DNA of 64,000 nt. Origin: Sphingomonas sp. Leaf33. GTDB lineage: Bacteria; Pseudomonadota; Alphaproteobacteria; Sphingomonadales; Sphingomonadaceae. The notes under the pieces were generated by a model that had not been told where the DNA came from, searched no databases, and saw nothing but the letters and a program-made list of their open reading frames with translations. Both the position numbers and the translations under genes were made by a program. This document shows, piece after piece, positions 36,342 to 46,655 of the stretch; the first letter of the stretch is position 1, and each line of letters begins with the position of its first letter. The stretch lies in contig NZ_LMLB01000001.1 in NCBI RefSeq assembly GCF_001421785.1, forward strand, positions 72,374 through 136,373, written 5' to 3'.

Positions 36342-38051
36342 ATGCCGTTCGAAAATCTTCCTACCGTCCTCGCCGACGCGCTGACCGCGCGTGGCTATGA
36401 AGCGCTGACCCCCGTCCAGGCGGAGGCCACCGCCGACGCCGCGGTCGGCCGCGACCTGATCGTCTCGGCCCAGACCGGATCGGGCAAGACCGTCGCCTTC
36501 GGTCTGGCCGCCGCGCCCGACCTGCTGGAGGACGGCAAGCTGCCGCCCGCCGGCGCGCCGCTCGCGCTGGTCATCGCGCCGACGCGTGAACTGGCACTTC
36601 AGGTCAGCCGTGAGCTCGGCTGGCTGTATGCCGGTGCGGGTGCCCGCATCGCCACCTGCGTCGGCGGAATGGACGCCAGCCGCGAGCGCCGCGCGCTGAA
36701 CGGCGGCGCGCATATCGTCGTCGGTACGCCGGGGCGTCTGCGCGACCATCTGGAGCGCGGCGCGCTCGACCTGGGATCTTTGCGCGTCGCCGTGCTCGAC
36801 GAAGCCGACGAGATGCTCGACATGGGCTTCCGCGACGATCTGGAAGGCATCCTCGACACGACGCCCGACGGCCGCCGCACCCTGCTGTTCTCGGCAACGA
36901 TGCCCAAGCCGATCGTCGCGCTCGCTAAGCGCTACCAGCGGGACGCTCTGCGCATCTCGACGGTGGGCGAGGATCGCGGTCACGGCGACATCGCCTATGT
37001 TGCGGTGCCGGTCGCGCCGTCGGACATCGAGCACGCGGTCATCAACCTGCTGCGCTTCTACGAGGCGGAGACGGCGATGCTGTTCTGCGCCACGCGCGAC
37101 AACGTCCGCCACCTGCACGCCAGTTTGGTCGAGCGCGGGTTCGCCGCGGTCGCGCTGTCGGGCGAGCACAGCCAGAACGAGCGCAACTCCGCATTGCAGG
37201 CGCTGCGCGATCGCCGCGCGCGCGTCTGCGTCGCGACCGACGTCGCCGCGCGCGGCATCGATCTGCCGACGCTGAGCCTCGTCGTCCATGTCGAGATGCC
37301 GCGCGATGCCGAGACGCTGCAGCACCGTTCGGGCCGTACGGGGCGCGCGGGCAAGAAGGGCACCGCGGTCCTGATCGTGCCGTACCCGCGCCGCCGCCGC
37401 GTCGACATGATGCTGAAGGGCGCACGGATCAACGCGGAGTGGCGCGACCCGCCGACCGTCGAGGACATCCGCGCGCAGGATCACGAACGCCTGCTCGCCG
37501 ACCTGCTGGCGCCGGTCGAGGTGGATGACGAGGATATCGCGCTGGCCGAGCGGCTGATGGCGGAAAAGACCCCGGCCGAAATCGCCGCGGCGCTGGTCCG
37601 CTCACATCGCAACGCGCTGCCTGTCCCCGAGGAGCTGGTCGATCGCACCGCGCTGTCGCCGCTGGAGCAGAAGGGCCACCGTGCCGGTTTCGACGACACC
37701 GTGTGGTTCCGCATGGACATCGGCCGCCGCCAGAACGCCGACGCGCGCTGGATCCTGCCGCTGATCTGCCGCCGCGGCCATGTGACGAAGGCCGAGATCG
37801 GCGCGATCCGCATCGGCCAGACCGAGACGAGCTTCCAAGTGCCGCGCGCGATCGCCGACCGCTTCTACGATGCGGTGAAGCGCAGCGCCGGCGAGGACGA
37901 GGTCAACATCATCCCCGGCGACGGCCCGCCCCCGCAGACCGGCGGCAGCGCCCGCCAGCGCGGCGGCCCCAACCGCCCGCAGCAGCGCCCCGGCGGCGGC
38001 GCGCCGTACCGGGCAAAGCCCGCCGGTGCGCGCGGCCCGCGGCGGGGGTAA
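36342..38051 (+). CDS. DEAD-box RNA helicase
   Basis: ATP-dependent RNA helicase of 569 residues. Motif I AQTGSGKT (43-50), motif Ia APTRELALQ, motif II DEAD (153-156), motif III SAT, and motif VI HRSGRTGRAGKKG are all present. A C-terminal region (about 480-530, GRRQNADARWILPLICRRG cited as DARWILPLICRRG) looks like a DbpA-type RNA-binding domain, followed by a basic, glycine/proline/glutamine-rich tail. This suggests ribosome assembly work of the DbpA/CsdA sort. It follows the tRNA and stands alone. Confidence 0.94.
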   Translation: MPFENLPTVLADALTARGYEALTPVQAEATADAAVGRDLIVSAQTGSGKTVAFGLAAAPDLLEDGKLPPAGAPLALVIAPTRELALQVSRELGWLYAGAGARIATCVGGMDASRERRALNGGAHIVVGTPGRLRDHLERGALDLGSLRVAVLDEADEMLDMGFRDDLEGILDTTPDGRRTLLFSATMPKPIVALAKRYQRDALRISTVGEDRGHGDIAYVAVPVAPSDIEHAVINLLRFYEAETAMLFCATRDNVRHLHASLVERGFAAVALSGEHSQNERNSALQALRDRRARVCVATDVAARGIDLPTLSLVVHVEMPRDAETLQHRSGRTGRAGKKGTAVLIVPYPRRRRVDMMLKGARINAEWRDPPTVEDIRAQDHERLLADLLAPVEVDDEDIALAERLMAEKTPAEIAAALVRSHRNALPVPEELVDRTALSPLEQKGHRAGFDDTVWFRMDIGRRQNADARWILPLICRRGHVTKAEIGAIRIGQTETSFQVPRAIADRFYDAVKRSAGEDEVNIIPGDGPPPQTGGSARQRGGPNRPQQRPGGGAPYRAKPAGARGPRRG

Positions 38052-38078
38052 GCCCGAGACGAAGGACTGCGCTCTCCT

Positions 38079-38175
38079 CCGTTCGTGCTGAGCTTGTAAA
38101 AGCACCGCTTTTCGATCCGCAAACTGCGTCTTTGCGGCACAAAGTACGGTGCTTCGACAAGCTCAGCACGAACGG
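38079..38175. repeat. intergenic long inverted repeat, GCTGAGCTTGT type
   Basis: Two 29-base arms, 38079-38107 and 38147-38175, match with 27 of 29 pairs; the left arm begins CCGTTCGTGCTGAGCTTGT. A smaller inner hairpin (CCGCAAA with TTTGCGG, 38117-38137) lies in the loop. The same family is seen near 10.3 kb. Likely a hairpin between the helicase and YaiI genes; it may also terminate transcription. Confidence 0.88.
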
Positions 38176-38228
38176 TATTTGGAATTCGGCGTCTTTGCCG
38201 ACCGCCCCAAATCCCCTATCGCGCCCCC

Positions 38229-38684
38229 ATGCTCCGCATCCTTGTCGACGCCGACGCCTGTCCGGTGAAGGAAGAAATCTACCGCGTCGCGTGGCGCACC
38301 GACGTGCCCGTCGCGATCGTCAGCAACAGTCGGATGCGCGTGCCCGATCACCCGCTGGTCAGGCAGGTGACCGTGTCGGACGGCTTCGATGCCGCCGACG
38401 ACTGGATCGCCGAGAACAGCGATGCCCGCGCGATCGTCGTCACCGCCGACATCCTGCTGGCGGACCGCTGCATCAAGGCCGGAGCCACCGTGCTTGCCCC
38501 CACCGGCAAGCCGTTCACCGCCAGTTCGATCGGCACGGCAGTCGCGACGCGGGCGATCATGGCCGACCTTCGCGCCGGGGCGATGGGCGACCCGATCGGC
38601 GGGCCGAAGCCGTTCGCGAAGGAGGATCGCTCGCGCTTCCTCTCCGCCCTCGATGCCGCGATCGTACGGTTGCGCCGCGCGTGA
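38229..38684 (+). CDS. YaiI/YqxD family (DUF188) protein
   Basis: A 151-residue cytosolic protein of the UPF0178 family with the PIN-like start [15 protein letters not shown]. Motifs [13 protein letters not shown] and GGPKPF are conserved. PIN-like folds suggest nuclease activity, but family function is not settled. It is followed 34 bases later by a Nudix gene on the same strand. Confidence 0.92.
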   Translation: MLRILVDADACPVKEEIYRVAWRTDVPVAIVSNSRMRVPDHPLVRQVTVSDGFDAADDWIAENSDARAIVVTADILLADRCIKAGATVLAPTGKPFTASSIGTAVATRAIMADLRAGAMGDPIGGPKPFAKEDRSRFLSALDAAIVRLRRA

Positions 38685-38718
38685 AGCGTTCGGGGCGCTT
38701 GAGCGTTCGCCCCGGCAC

Positions 38719-39474
38719 ATGACTGACGAGCCTGTCCCCATCCCCGCCGCGACTGTCGTGATCTTTCGCGACCGCGCCGGTGCGCCGCCCGAACTGCTGA
38801 TGGTCGAGCGGTCGGCGGCGATGGTCTTTGCCGGCGGGGCGATGGTGTTTCCCGGCGGGCGCGTGGACCCCGGCGACCATGCGCTGGCGGCCGAACTGGG
38901 GCTGGACGACGAAGACGGACCAGGACGGATCGCCGCGGTGCGCGAATCGATCGAGGAGGCGGGCGTCGCCCCCGGCGTGACGCCGGGTGACGCAGCGACG
39001 ATCACGCGGTTGCGCGGGCTGCTCCACGATGGTTCGACGATCGGCGCCGCGCTGGAGGCGGCGGGAGCCGCGCTCGACCCGCAGGAACTGGTCCCGTTCG
39101 CGCGCTGGCTGCCGCTGGGGATGCGCCACCGCATCTTCGACACGCGCTTCTACCTCGCGCGCCTGCCCGACGACGCGCCCGAGCCGAGCGTGGACGCGAC
39201 CGAGAACAGCCGCCTGGTCTGGACGACGGCCGCGGTGATGCTGGCCGAGGCCGATGCGGGCCGCGCGACGATCATCTTTCCGACGCGGCGCAATCTGGAG
39301 CGGCTGGCGCTGTTCGACGACTTCCACTCCGCAGTCACGCAGGCCCGCGCGCACGCGGTCCGCACGATCACCCCGTGGTTCGAGGATCGGGGCAGCGTTC
39401 GCCATCTCTGCATCCCCGACGACCTGGGCTATCCGGTCACCGCCGAACCTGCCGACACGGTCCGGCGCGCGTGA
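38719..39474 (+). CDS. Nudix hydrolase family protein
   Basis: A 251-residue hydrolase with a Nudix box that has a long insertion (GGRVDPGD at about 48-55, then RESIEEAGV near 78-86), as in the NUDT7/NUDT8/NUDT19-like type. Such enzymes cleave nucleoside diphosphate derivatives, in some cases CoA or NADH. The ATG at 38719 (MTDEPVPIPAATVVIF) is the natural start. Its stop overlaps the GTG start of the next gene. Substrate unknown. Confidence 0.87.
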   Translation: MTDEPVPIPAATVVIFRDRAGAPPELLMVERSAAMVFAGGAMVFPGGRVDPGDHALAAELGLDDEDGPGRIAAVRESIEEAGVAPGVTPGDAATITRLRGLLHDGSTIGAALEAAGAALDPQELVPFARWLPLGMRHRIFDTRFYLARLPDDAPEPSVDATENSRLVWTTAAVMLAEADAGRATIIFPTRRNLERLALFDDFHSAVTQARAHAVRTITPWFEDRGSVRHLCIPDDLGYPVTAEPADTVRRA

Positions 39475-40214
39475 AGGGCGTGCGCCAGTTCCTGGTCGCG
39501 ATGACGGTAGCCGCGGTGATCCTGGCGGCGGTCTTCGCCATCTATGCGGTCGTGAAGTCGCGGCCGCAGGACCTGCCGTGGACCCCGCTCGACCTAGCCG
39601 AGAAGCCGGGCATGTTTACCGGTCGCAAGCTCGCCGCGCTGGGCGACGATTTCAGCGGGTGCCGCGCGCTGCTGGACAAGGCCGGCGTTCGCTACACCGC
39701 GCTCGAACCGCTGCGCCCCGCGCAGGACCAGTGTGGCTATGCGGACGGGGTGCGGCCGACCGGCGGCGCGGCGGCGCTGCGCTATGCCCCCGCCGGGCTC
39801 GGCATGGCCTGTCCGGTCGCGGCCGGCATGGCGATGCTCGAATGGAACGTCATCCAGCCGGCGGCGGAGACGCATTTCGGGTCACCGGTCCGCACGATCG
39901 AGCATTTCGGCAGCTACAATTGCCGGCGGCTATATGGCCGGAGCTCGGGCGACTACAGCCAGCACGCCACCGCCGACGCGATCGACATCGCCGGTTTCGT
40001 CCTGCGCGACGGGACGCGGATCACCGTCGTCGGCGATTGGGACGGGTCGGGGCCGAAGGGCAACGAAAAGGCGGCGTTCCTACGTGAGGTGCGCGACGGC
40101 GCGTGCCGGCTGTTCGCGACGACGCTGTCGCCGGACTACAATGCGGCGCACCGGGATCACTTCCATCTGGACCAGGCGAACCGAGGCGCGATGGGGTGGA
40201 AAGCCTGCCGCTAA
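39471..40214 (+). CDS. extensin-like C-terminal domain protein
   Basis: A 247-residue membrane-anchored protein. GTG at 39471 overlaps the Nudix stop. One helix (about 8-28) precedes a periplasmic domain of the extensin-like C family, with the metal-site-like motifs HATADAIDIAGF and HRDHFHLD that resemble LD-carboxypeptidase/M15 enzymes. A role in peptidoglycan trimming is plausible. Four or more conserved cysteines (SGCRALL, QCGYADG, MACPVA, NCRRLYG, DGACRLF) suggest disulfides in the periplasm. Confidence 0.87.
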   Translation: MKGVRQFLVAMTVAAVILAAVFAIYAVVKSRPQDLPWTPLDLAEKPGMFTGRKLAALGDDFSGCRALLDKAGVRYTALEPLRPAQDQCGYADGVRPTGGAAALRYAPAGLGMACPVAAGMAMLEWNVIQPAAETHFGSPVRTIEHFGSYNCRRLYGRSSGDYSQHATADAIDIAGFVLRDGTRITVVGDWDGSGPKGNEKAAFLREVRDGACRLFATTLSPDYNAAHRDHFHLDQANRGAMGWKACR

Positions 40215-40219
40215 ATCGA

Positions 40220-40340
40220 TCCTCCCCTGCAAGGGGAGGTTGCGCGCGTCAGCGCGACGGAGGGGTGTCACCTTGTCCGGATAGCTGGACACCCCTCCGT
40301 CAGGCCTTCGGCTTGCCACCTCCCCTTCCAGGGGAGGATT
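40220..40340. repeat. intergenic nested inverted repeat, GACGGAGGGGTGTC arms
   Basis: Perfect 14-bp arms GACGGAGGGGTGTC (40256-40269) and GACACCCCTCCGTC (40288-40301). They are flanked by two small hairpins, CCTCCCCTGCAAGGGGAGG (40221-40239) and CCTCCCCTTCCAGGGGAGG (40319-40337), which are inverted relatives. It lies between the convergent extensin-like and FAH genes. A multi-hairpin RNA end is likely. Confidence 0.88.
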
Positions 40341-40343
40341 GGG

Positions 40344-41345
40344 TCATTCGACGGTCTGTTCAATAACGCCAAAGATCGGGTGATGCTTGTCATCCTCCGC
40401 CCAGATTCGCACCGTGTCGCCCTTCTTCAGGAACGGCGTCTCGGCCTTGCCGCCGCGGATCGTCTCGACCGTGCGCACTTCGGCCAGGCAGGAATAACCC
40501 ACCCCGCCCTCGGCGATCGGCTTGCCCGGACCGCCGTCGGCGTCGCGGTTGCTGACGGTGCCCGACCCGATGATCGTGCCCGCCCCCAGCTTGCGGGTCT
40601 TTGCCGCGTGCGCGACCAGCGTGCCGAAATCGAAGGTCATGTCGATGCCGGCGTCGGCGCGGCCAAAGGGCTGGCCGTTCAGATCGACCATTAGCGTGCG
40701 GTGCAGCTTCCCGTCCTGCCACCAGTCGCCGAGCGCATCCGGCGTCACGAACACCGGCGAAAACGCACTGGCGGGTTTCGACTGGAAAAAGCCGAAGCCC
40801 TTGGCGAGTTCGCCCGGGATCAGGTTGCGCAAGGAAACGTCGTTGGTCAGCCCGACCAGCAGGATGGCGTCCAGCGCCTGTTCGCGGCTGGCGCCCTGCG
40901 GCACGTCGCCGGTCACGACCACCACTTCGGCCTCCAGGTCGCAGCCCCACGCCTCGTCCGCCAGCGGGATGGGATCGCGAGGAGCCAGGAAGCCGTCCGA
41001 CCCGCCCTGGTACATCAGCGGATCGTGCCAGAAGCTGTCGGGCATCTCGGCCGAGCGCGCCTGCCGTACCAGCGCGACATGGTTCACATAGGCCGATCCG
41101 TCCGCCCACTGGTACGCGCGCGGCAGCGGCGATGCCGCGTCGTGTTCGTGGAAGCGGATGCGCGGGATGACTTCGTGGTCGAGATCGGTCTGCAGGTTGC
41201 GCAGGTCGGGCAGCAGCTGGTCCCAATTGTCGAGCGCGGCCTGCAGCGTCGGCGCGATGTGGCTGGCGTCGGCGCACCAGGCCAGGTCGTTCGACACCAC
41301 CACCAGCCGGCCGTCACGACCGTGCTTCAGGCTTGCAACCTTCAT
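40344..41345 (-). CDS. fumarylacetoacetate hydrolase family protein
   Basis: A 333-residue metal-dependent C-C bond hydrolase of the FAH superfamily, longer fumarylacetoacetase-like class. Conserved parts include the VRQARS..MPDSFWHDPLMYQG region, the metal-site DLEAEVVVVTGD and GTIIGSGTVSNRD, and the C-terminal FLKKGDTVRIWAED. It starts at the ATG at 41345. Substrate may be fumarylacetoacetate or another aromatic breakdown product; no tyrosine-pathway genes are nearby. Divergent from the hybrid kinase by 74 bases. Confidence 0.88.
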   Translation of the reverse strand: MKVASLKHGRDGRLVVVSNDLAWCADASHIAPTLQAALDNWDQLLPDLRNLQTDLDHEVIPRIRFHEHDAASPLPRAYQWADGSAYVNHVALVRQARSAEMPDSFWHDPLMYQGGSDGFLAPRDPIPLADEAWGCDLEAEVVVVTGDVPQGASREQALDAILLVGLTNDVSLRNLIPGELAKGFGFFQSKPASAFSPVFVTPDALGDWWQDGKLHRTLMVDLNGQPFGRADAGIDMTFDFGTLVAHAAKTRKLGAGTIIGSGTVSNRDADGGPGKPIAEGGVGYSCLAEVRTVETIRGGKAETPFLKKGDTVRIWAEDDKHHPIFGVIEQTVE

Positions 41346-41419
41346 GCATCGTCTCCTGTTTCTAGGCGTTCAATGCCCGGAGGAAGGGCCGGTGTCGATG
41401 ACCATGTTGACAGATACGC

Positions 41420-44400
41420 ATGAGTGACCGACCAGCCGTGACCATGGGCCTGCGCTTCCTCGATCATGGCGGAGAAATGGGCGGGCGCATCCGCGACCGG
41501 GACTGGTCGCAGACGCCGCTCGGGCCGATCGAGCGCTGGCCGGCGACGCTCAGGACCGTGCTGGGCGTCTGCCTGTCGTCGAGCCACCCGACCTGCGTCT
41601 ACTGGGGCCCGGACATGCGGCTGCTCTACAACGACGCCTGGTCGGTCATCCCGGGCGAGCGGCATCCGGCGTGTCTGGGCGAGCCCGCCGCCGAGGTGTG
41701 GCAGGACATCTGGGATGTCGTCGGGCCGGAATTCGACCAGGTGATGACGACCGGCGAGAGCATTGCCGCCTATGACCAGCCGCTGACGTTCCTGCGCGAC
41801 GGCGTGCCGGTCGATACGTACTTCAACTACAGCCTGACCCCGATCCGTGACGAGCACGGCGACATCGTCGGCATCTTCAACCAGGGCAACGAGACGACCC
41901 GGCTGGTGCTCGCCGAACGCACCAGCACACGCGAGGTCGGCCGCCTGCGCGAGCTGTTCCATCAGGCACCGAGCGCCGTCGCGCTGCTGCACGGCCCCGA
42001 TTTCGTGTTCGATTTCGCCAACGACTCATACGGCGCGCTGGTCGGTCGCCGCGACATCATCGGCAAGCCGCTGGTCGAGGCGCTGCCCGAGATCGTCGAG
42101 ACCGGGCTGGACGTCATATTGCGCCGGGTGTGGGAGACGGGCGAGCCCTATAGTGCCGATGCCGCGCCGGTGCCGATCTTTGCCGCAGGTGGTGGCCTGG
42201 GCGAGATCCGCCAGCTCGATTTCGTCTATCAGCCGATCCGCGCGATCGACGGCCAGGTTACAGACATCTTCGTCCAGGCCAACGACGTCACCGACCGCGC
42301 GCGCGCCGAGGACGCACTGCGCAAGAGCGAGGAACGATTGCAGCTGGCGCTCGGTTCGTCGCTCAGCATCGGCACCTGGGACTGGGACGTGGTGACGAAC
42401 CGCGTCACCGCCGACGATCGGTTTGCGAAGCTCTATGGCGTCGATCCGGTGCTGGCCGTGGACGGGGCTGCCATCGAGCAGTTCTTCAGCGGCATCCATC
42501 CCGACGATCTGCCACGCGTGCAGGCCGGGATCGACGCGACGCTAAAGAGCGGGGCACCCTTCATAGAGGAATACCGGCTGGTCCGCACCGGCGGCGCGGT
42601 GCGCTGGGTCGTCGCGCAAGGCCGCGCAGTCTTCGATGCGGACGGCCGCGCGATCCGCTTTCCCGGCGTCAGTTTCGACATCACGACCCGGCGTAACGCG
42701 GAGGACGCGGCGCGCGACGCCGCTGCGGAACTGCGCGAAGCGACCGAGGCGCAGGATTTCGTCTATCGCCTGACCGAACAGATGCGCCGCCTGGGCTCGG
42801 CCGAGGATATCCAGCGCACTGCCGCCGCCGCGATCGGCCGCCGGCTGGCCGCCGACCGGGTCGGCTTCGTCCGGGTGGAGGGCGAGACGCTGTGCTTCGA
42901 CACCTGCTGGACCAGCGAGGCAATGACGCCGCTGACCGGCACGCTGCCGCTCGACCGGCTAGGTCGGAAAGTGCTCGACACCTATCGCGGTGGCGAGACG
43001 CGGGTCGTGTACGATCACGTCGCCGAGAAGCGCGCGCTGCACGTGGACGAGCGGATGGAGGTGGAGGCGGGCGCCGGTGTCGGCGTGCCGCTGATGCGCC
43101 ACGGTCGATGGGTCGCCGGCGTCTACGTCAACCAGGACCGTCCGCGCTACTGGAGCGCGGATGAAGTATCGCTGGTCGAGGCGGTGGCCGATGCCGCCTG
43201 GGACGCGGTCGATCGCGCGAACGCGGTCGCAGCGCTCGCCGACAGCGAAGCGAAGTTCCGCGCCATCGCCAATTCGATCGACCAGATGGTCTGGTCGACC
43301 CGGGCCGATGGCTTTCACGACTATTTCAACGAACGCTGGTATGATTTCACCGGCGTGCCGCACGGATCGACCGACGGCGAGGGCTGGGCGGGCATCTTCC
43401 ATCCGGACGACCAGGACCGCGCGTGGGAGCAATGGACCCACAGCCTGGCGACCGGTGACCCCTACCGCATCGAATACCGCCTGCGCCACCGCAGCGGCAC
43501 ATACCGGTGGGTGCTGGGCAGTGCGCTGCCGGTGCGCGACGCCGGCGGGCGGATCGTCCGGTGGTTCGGCACCTGCACCGACATTCAGGAGATCGTCGAG
43601 GCGCGCGACGTGCTGGCGCGGTCGCGGATCGACCTGGAAAACGCGGTCGTCGAACGCACCGAACAGCTGATGGCGGCAGAGGCGCAGCTGCGTCAGGCGC
43701 AGAAAATGGAAGCGGTCGGCCAGCTGACCGGCGGCATCGCGCACGACTTCAACAACATGCTCGCGGTCGTCATCGGCGCACTCGACCTGCTCGAACGCCG
43801 CGTGGCACAGGGGCGGACCGATGTCGCCCGCTATGTCGAGGCGGCGCGCGACGGCGCGACCCGCGCGGCGGCGCTGACGCAGCGCCTGCTCAGCTTCTCG
43901 CGCCAGACCGCGCTCGATCCGGTGCCGATCGACCTCAGCCAGCTGGTCGACGGCATGACCGAACTGCTCGACCGGACCCTGGGCGAAGGCATCCATGTCG
44001 AGACCGACGTCGCCCAGGGCACGTGGTTCGCGCGGACCGATCGCAGCCAGCTGGAAAACGCGCTGATCAACCTGGCGGTCAACGCCCGTGACGCGATGCC
44101 GCGCGGCGGGCGCCTGCTGATCGCCACCGGCAATCGCGCGATCGATTCGGCACGGGCCGCCGCGGCGGGCATGACGCCGGGCGACTATGTGATGATCGCG
44201 GTGTCCGACACCGGCACCGGCATGGACGCCGACACCGCGGCGCGCGCGTTCGACCCCTTCTTCACGACCAAATCGGTCGGCAAGGGCACCGGCCTCGGCC
44301 TCAGCCAGGTGTTCGGCTTCGTCCGGCAATCGGGCGGGCACATCACGCTCAACACCGCGCCCGACAAGGGCACCTGCATCACGCTGCTGCTGCCGCGCGA

Positions 44401-44836
44401 CGCCAGCGGCCGGGTGCCGACCGCGCCGACGCCGACCGGTGCCGAGGCGCCGCGCGCGCGCAACGGCGAATCGGTGCTGGTCGTCGAGGACGAGGAGCGC
44501 GTGCGCAATTTCTCGATCGAGGCGCTGGAGGAACTCGGCTACCGCGTCACCGCCGCTCCCGACGGACCGAGCGCGTTGCGGCTGATCGACGACGGCCTCG
44601 CGCCCGACCTGCTGTTCACCGACATGGTGATGCCCGAAATGACCGGGCGCGAGCTTGCCGCCGCGGCGCGCCACTACCGTCCCGGTCTGCCGGTGTTGTT
44701 CACCAGCGGCTACACCCGCGAAGACGGCGACGCGGCGGAAACGGTGGCGCCGCAGGTCCTGCGCAAGCCCTTCGATGTCGTCACGCTGGCCATGCGCGTG
44801 CGCCAAACGCTCGACGCCGACGCCCCCGTAAGCTAG
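41420..44836 (+). CDS. hybrid sensor histidine kinase with PAS and GAF domains
   Basis: A 1138-residue soluble kinase without membrane helices. Order: PAS-like regions (about 30-150, 170-290, 305-430), a GAF-like domain (about 460-610), a further PAS/PAC (about 615-745), HisKA with H775 in GGIAHDFNNML, HATPase (VNARDAMPRGG, GTGLGLSQVFGF), and a C-terminal receiver with phosphoacceptor D1068 in LLFTDMVMPE. Family members sense light, redox or small molecules; the first PAS lacks an obvious LOV cysteine motif, so the signal is unknown. No dedicated response regulator is adjacent. Confidence 0.92.
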   Translation: MSDRPAVTMGLRFLDHGGEMGGRIRDRDWSQTPLGPIERWPATLRTVLGVCLSSSHPTCVYWGPDMRLLYNDAWSVIPGERHPACLGEPAAEVWQDIWDVVGPEFDQVMTTGESIAAYDQPLTFLRDGVPVDTYFNYSLTPIRDEHGDIVGIFNQGNETTRLVLAERTSTREVGRLRELFHQAPSAVALLHGPDFVFDFANDSYGALVGRRDIIGKPLVEALPEIVETGLDVILRRVWETGEPYSADAAPVPIFAAGGGLGEIRQLDFVYQPIRAIDGQVTDIFVQANDVTDRARAEDALRKSEERLQLALGSSLSIGTWDWDVVTNRVTADDRFAKLYGVDPVLAVDGAAIEQFFSGIHPDDLPRVQAGIDATLKSGAPFIEEYRLVRTGGAVRWVVAQGRAVFDADGRAIRFPGVSFDITTRRNAEDAARDAAAELREATEAQDFVYRLTEQMRRLGSAEDIQRTAAAAIGRRLAADRVGFVRVEGETLCFDTCWTSEAMTPLTGTLPLDRLGRKVLDTYRGGETRVVYDHVAEKRALHVDERMEVEAGAGVGVPLMRHGRWVAGVYVNQDRPRYWSADEVSLVEAVADAAWDAVDRANAVAALADSEAKFRAIANSIDQMVWSTRADGFHDYFNERWYDFTGVPHGSTDGEGWAGIFHPDDQDRAWEQWTHSLATGDPYRIEYRLRHRSGTYRWVLGSALPVRDAGGRIVRWFGTCTDIQEIVEARDVLARSRIDLENAVVERTEQLMAAEAQLRQAQKMEAVGQLTGGIAHDFNNMLAVVIGALDLLERRVAQGRTDVARYVEAARDGATRAAALTQRLLSFSRQTALDPVPIDLSQLVDGMTELLDRTLGEGIHVETDVAQGTWFARTDRSQLENALINLAVNARDAMPRGGRLLIATGNRAIDSARAAAAGMTPGDYVMIAVSDTGTGMDADTAARAFDPFFTTKSVGKGTGLGLSQVFGFVRQSGGHITLNTAPDKGTCITLLLPRDASGRVPTAPTPTGAEAPRARNGESVLVVEDEERVRNFSIEALEELGYRVTAAPDGPSALRLIDDGLAPDLLFTDMVMPEMTGRELAAAARHYRPGLPVLFTSGYTREDGDAAETVAPQVLRKPFDVVTLAMRVRQTLDADAPVS

Positions 44837-44872
44837 GGGCACGCCGGTTTTCCAAGATCGGGGATACGGGAT

Positions 44873-46162
<1,290 letters not shown>

Positions 46163-46207
46163 TCGATCGGGTGCTCCCGAGCGGAGCGGCAGTCCCCAAA
46201 ACGACAA

Positions 46208-46239
46208 CCGCCGCGCCGATCACCCGATCGACGCGGCGG
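46208..46239 (+). terminator. GC hairpin between convergent purA and a small gene
   Basis: An 8-bp stem (CCGCCGCG with CGCGGCGG) with a 16-base loop. Only a few T follow, so it is a weaker candidate. It lies 45 bases after the purA stop and may serve both converging genes. Confidence 0.5.
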
Positions 46240-46261
46240 CTTCGCATTCTGGCCTCAGCGC

Positions 46262-46573
46262 TTAGCGCGGACGCTTCTTGTCCTTCTTCGGCTTCTCGCC
46301 ATCGGTCGGTGCCGCGGTCGGATCATCGGTGGTCGTCGGCGCGCTGGTCGCCGTCGTGGTCGAATCCGTCGGTGCCGTCGTAGTCATCGGGTCGGTCGTC
46401 GGTGCGGTCGGCGCCATCATCGGCTGGGCGGGCTGTTCCGGCGTCACCGGGTCGGGCTGCGGCGTCGGCGCGACGATCTGGCCGCTCGGGGCGGTTTGCG
46501 GCGTCGTCGTCTGCGCGATGGCGGCGCTCGACAGACCGGCTGCGAACAGACCGGCGATCAGGATCTTGGTCAT
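46262..46573 (-). CDS. exported threonine/proline-rich hypothetical protein
   Basis: A 103-residue precursor: signal peptide MTKILIAGLFAAGLSSAAIA with a likely cut at AIA-QTT, then a low-complexity Thr/Pro/Ala segment (about 21-90) and a lysine-rich tail (EKPKKDKKRPR). AAGGAGAG precedes the ATG at 46573. It looks like an exported unstructured linker-type protein. No family recognised. It is downstream of aroC on the same strand. Confidence 0.7.
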   Translation of the reverse strand: MTKILIAGLFAAGLSSAAIAQTTTPQTAPSGQIVAPTPQPDPVTPEQPAQPMMAPTAPTTDPMTTTAPTDSTTTATSAPTTTDDPTAAPTDGEKPKKDKKRPR

Positions 46574-46655
46574 CTCAACTCTCCTTTGAAATCCGTAGCC
46601 AACCAACGCGCGGCATAGGAAAAGGAGAGTCCGCCTACCTCCGATCAGGCACGCC

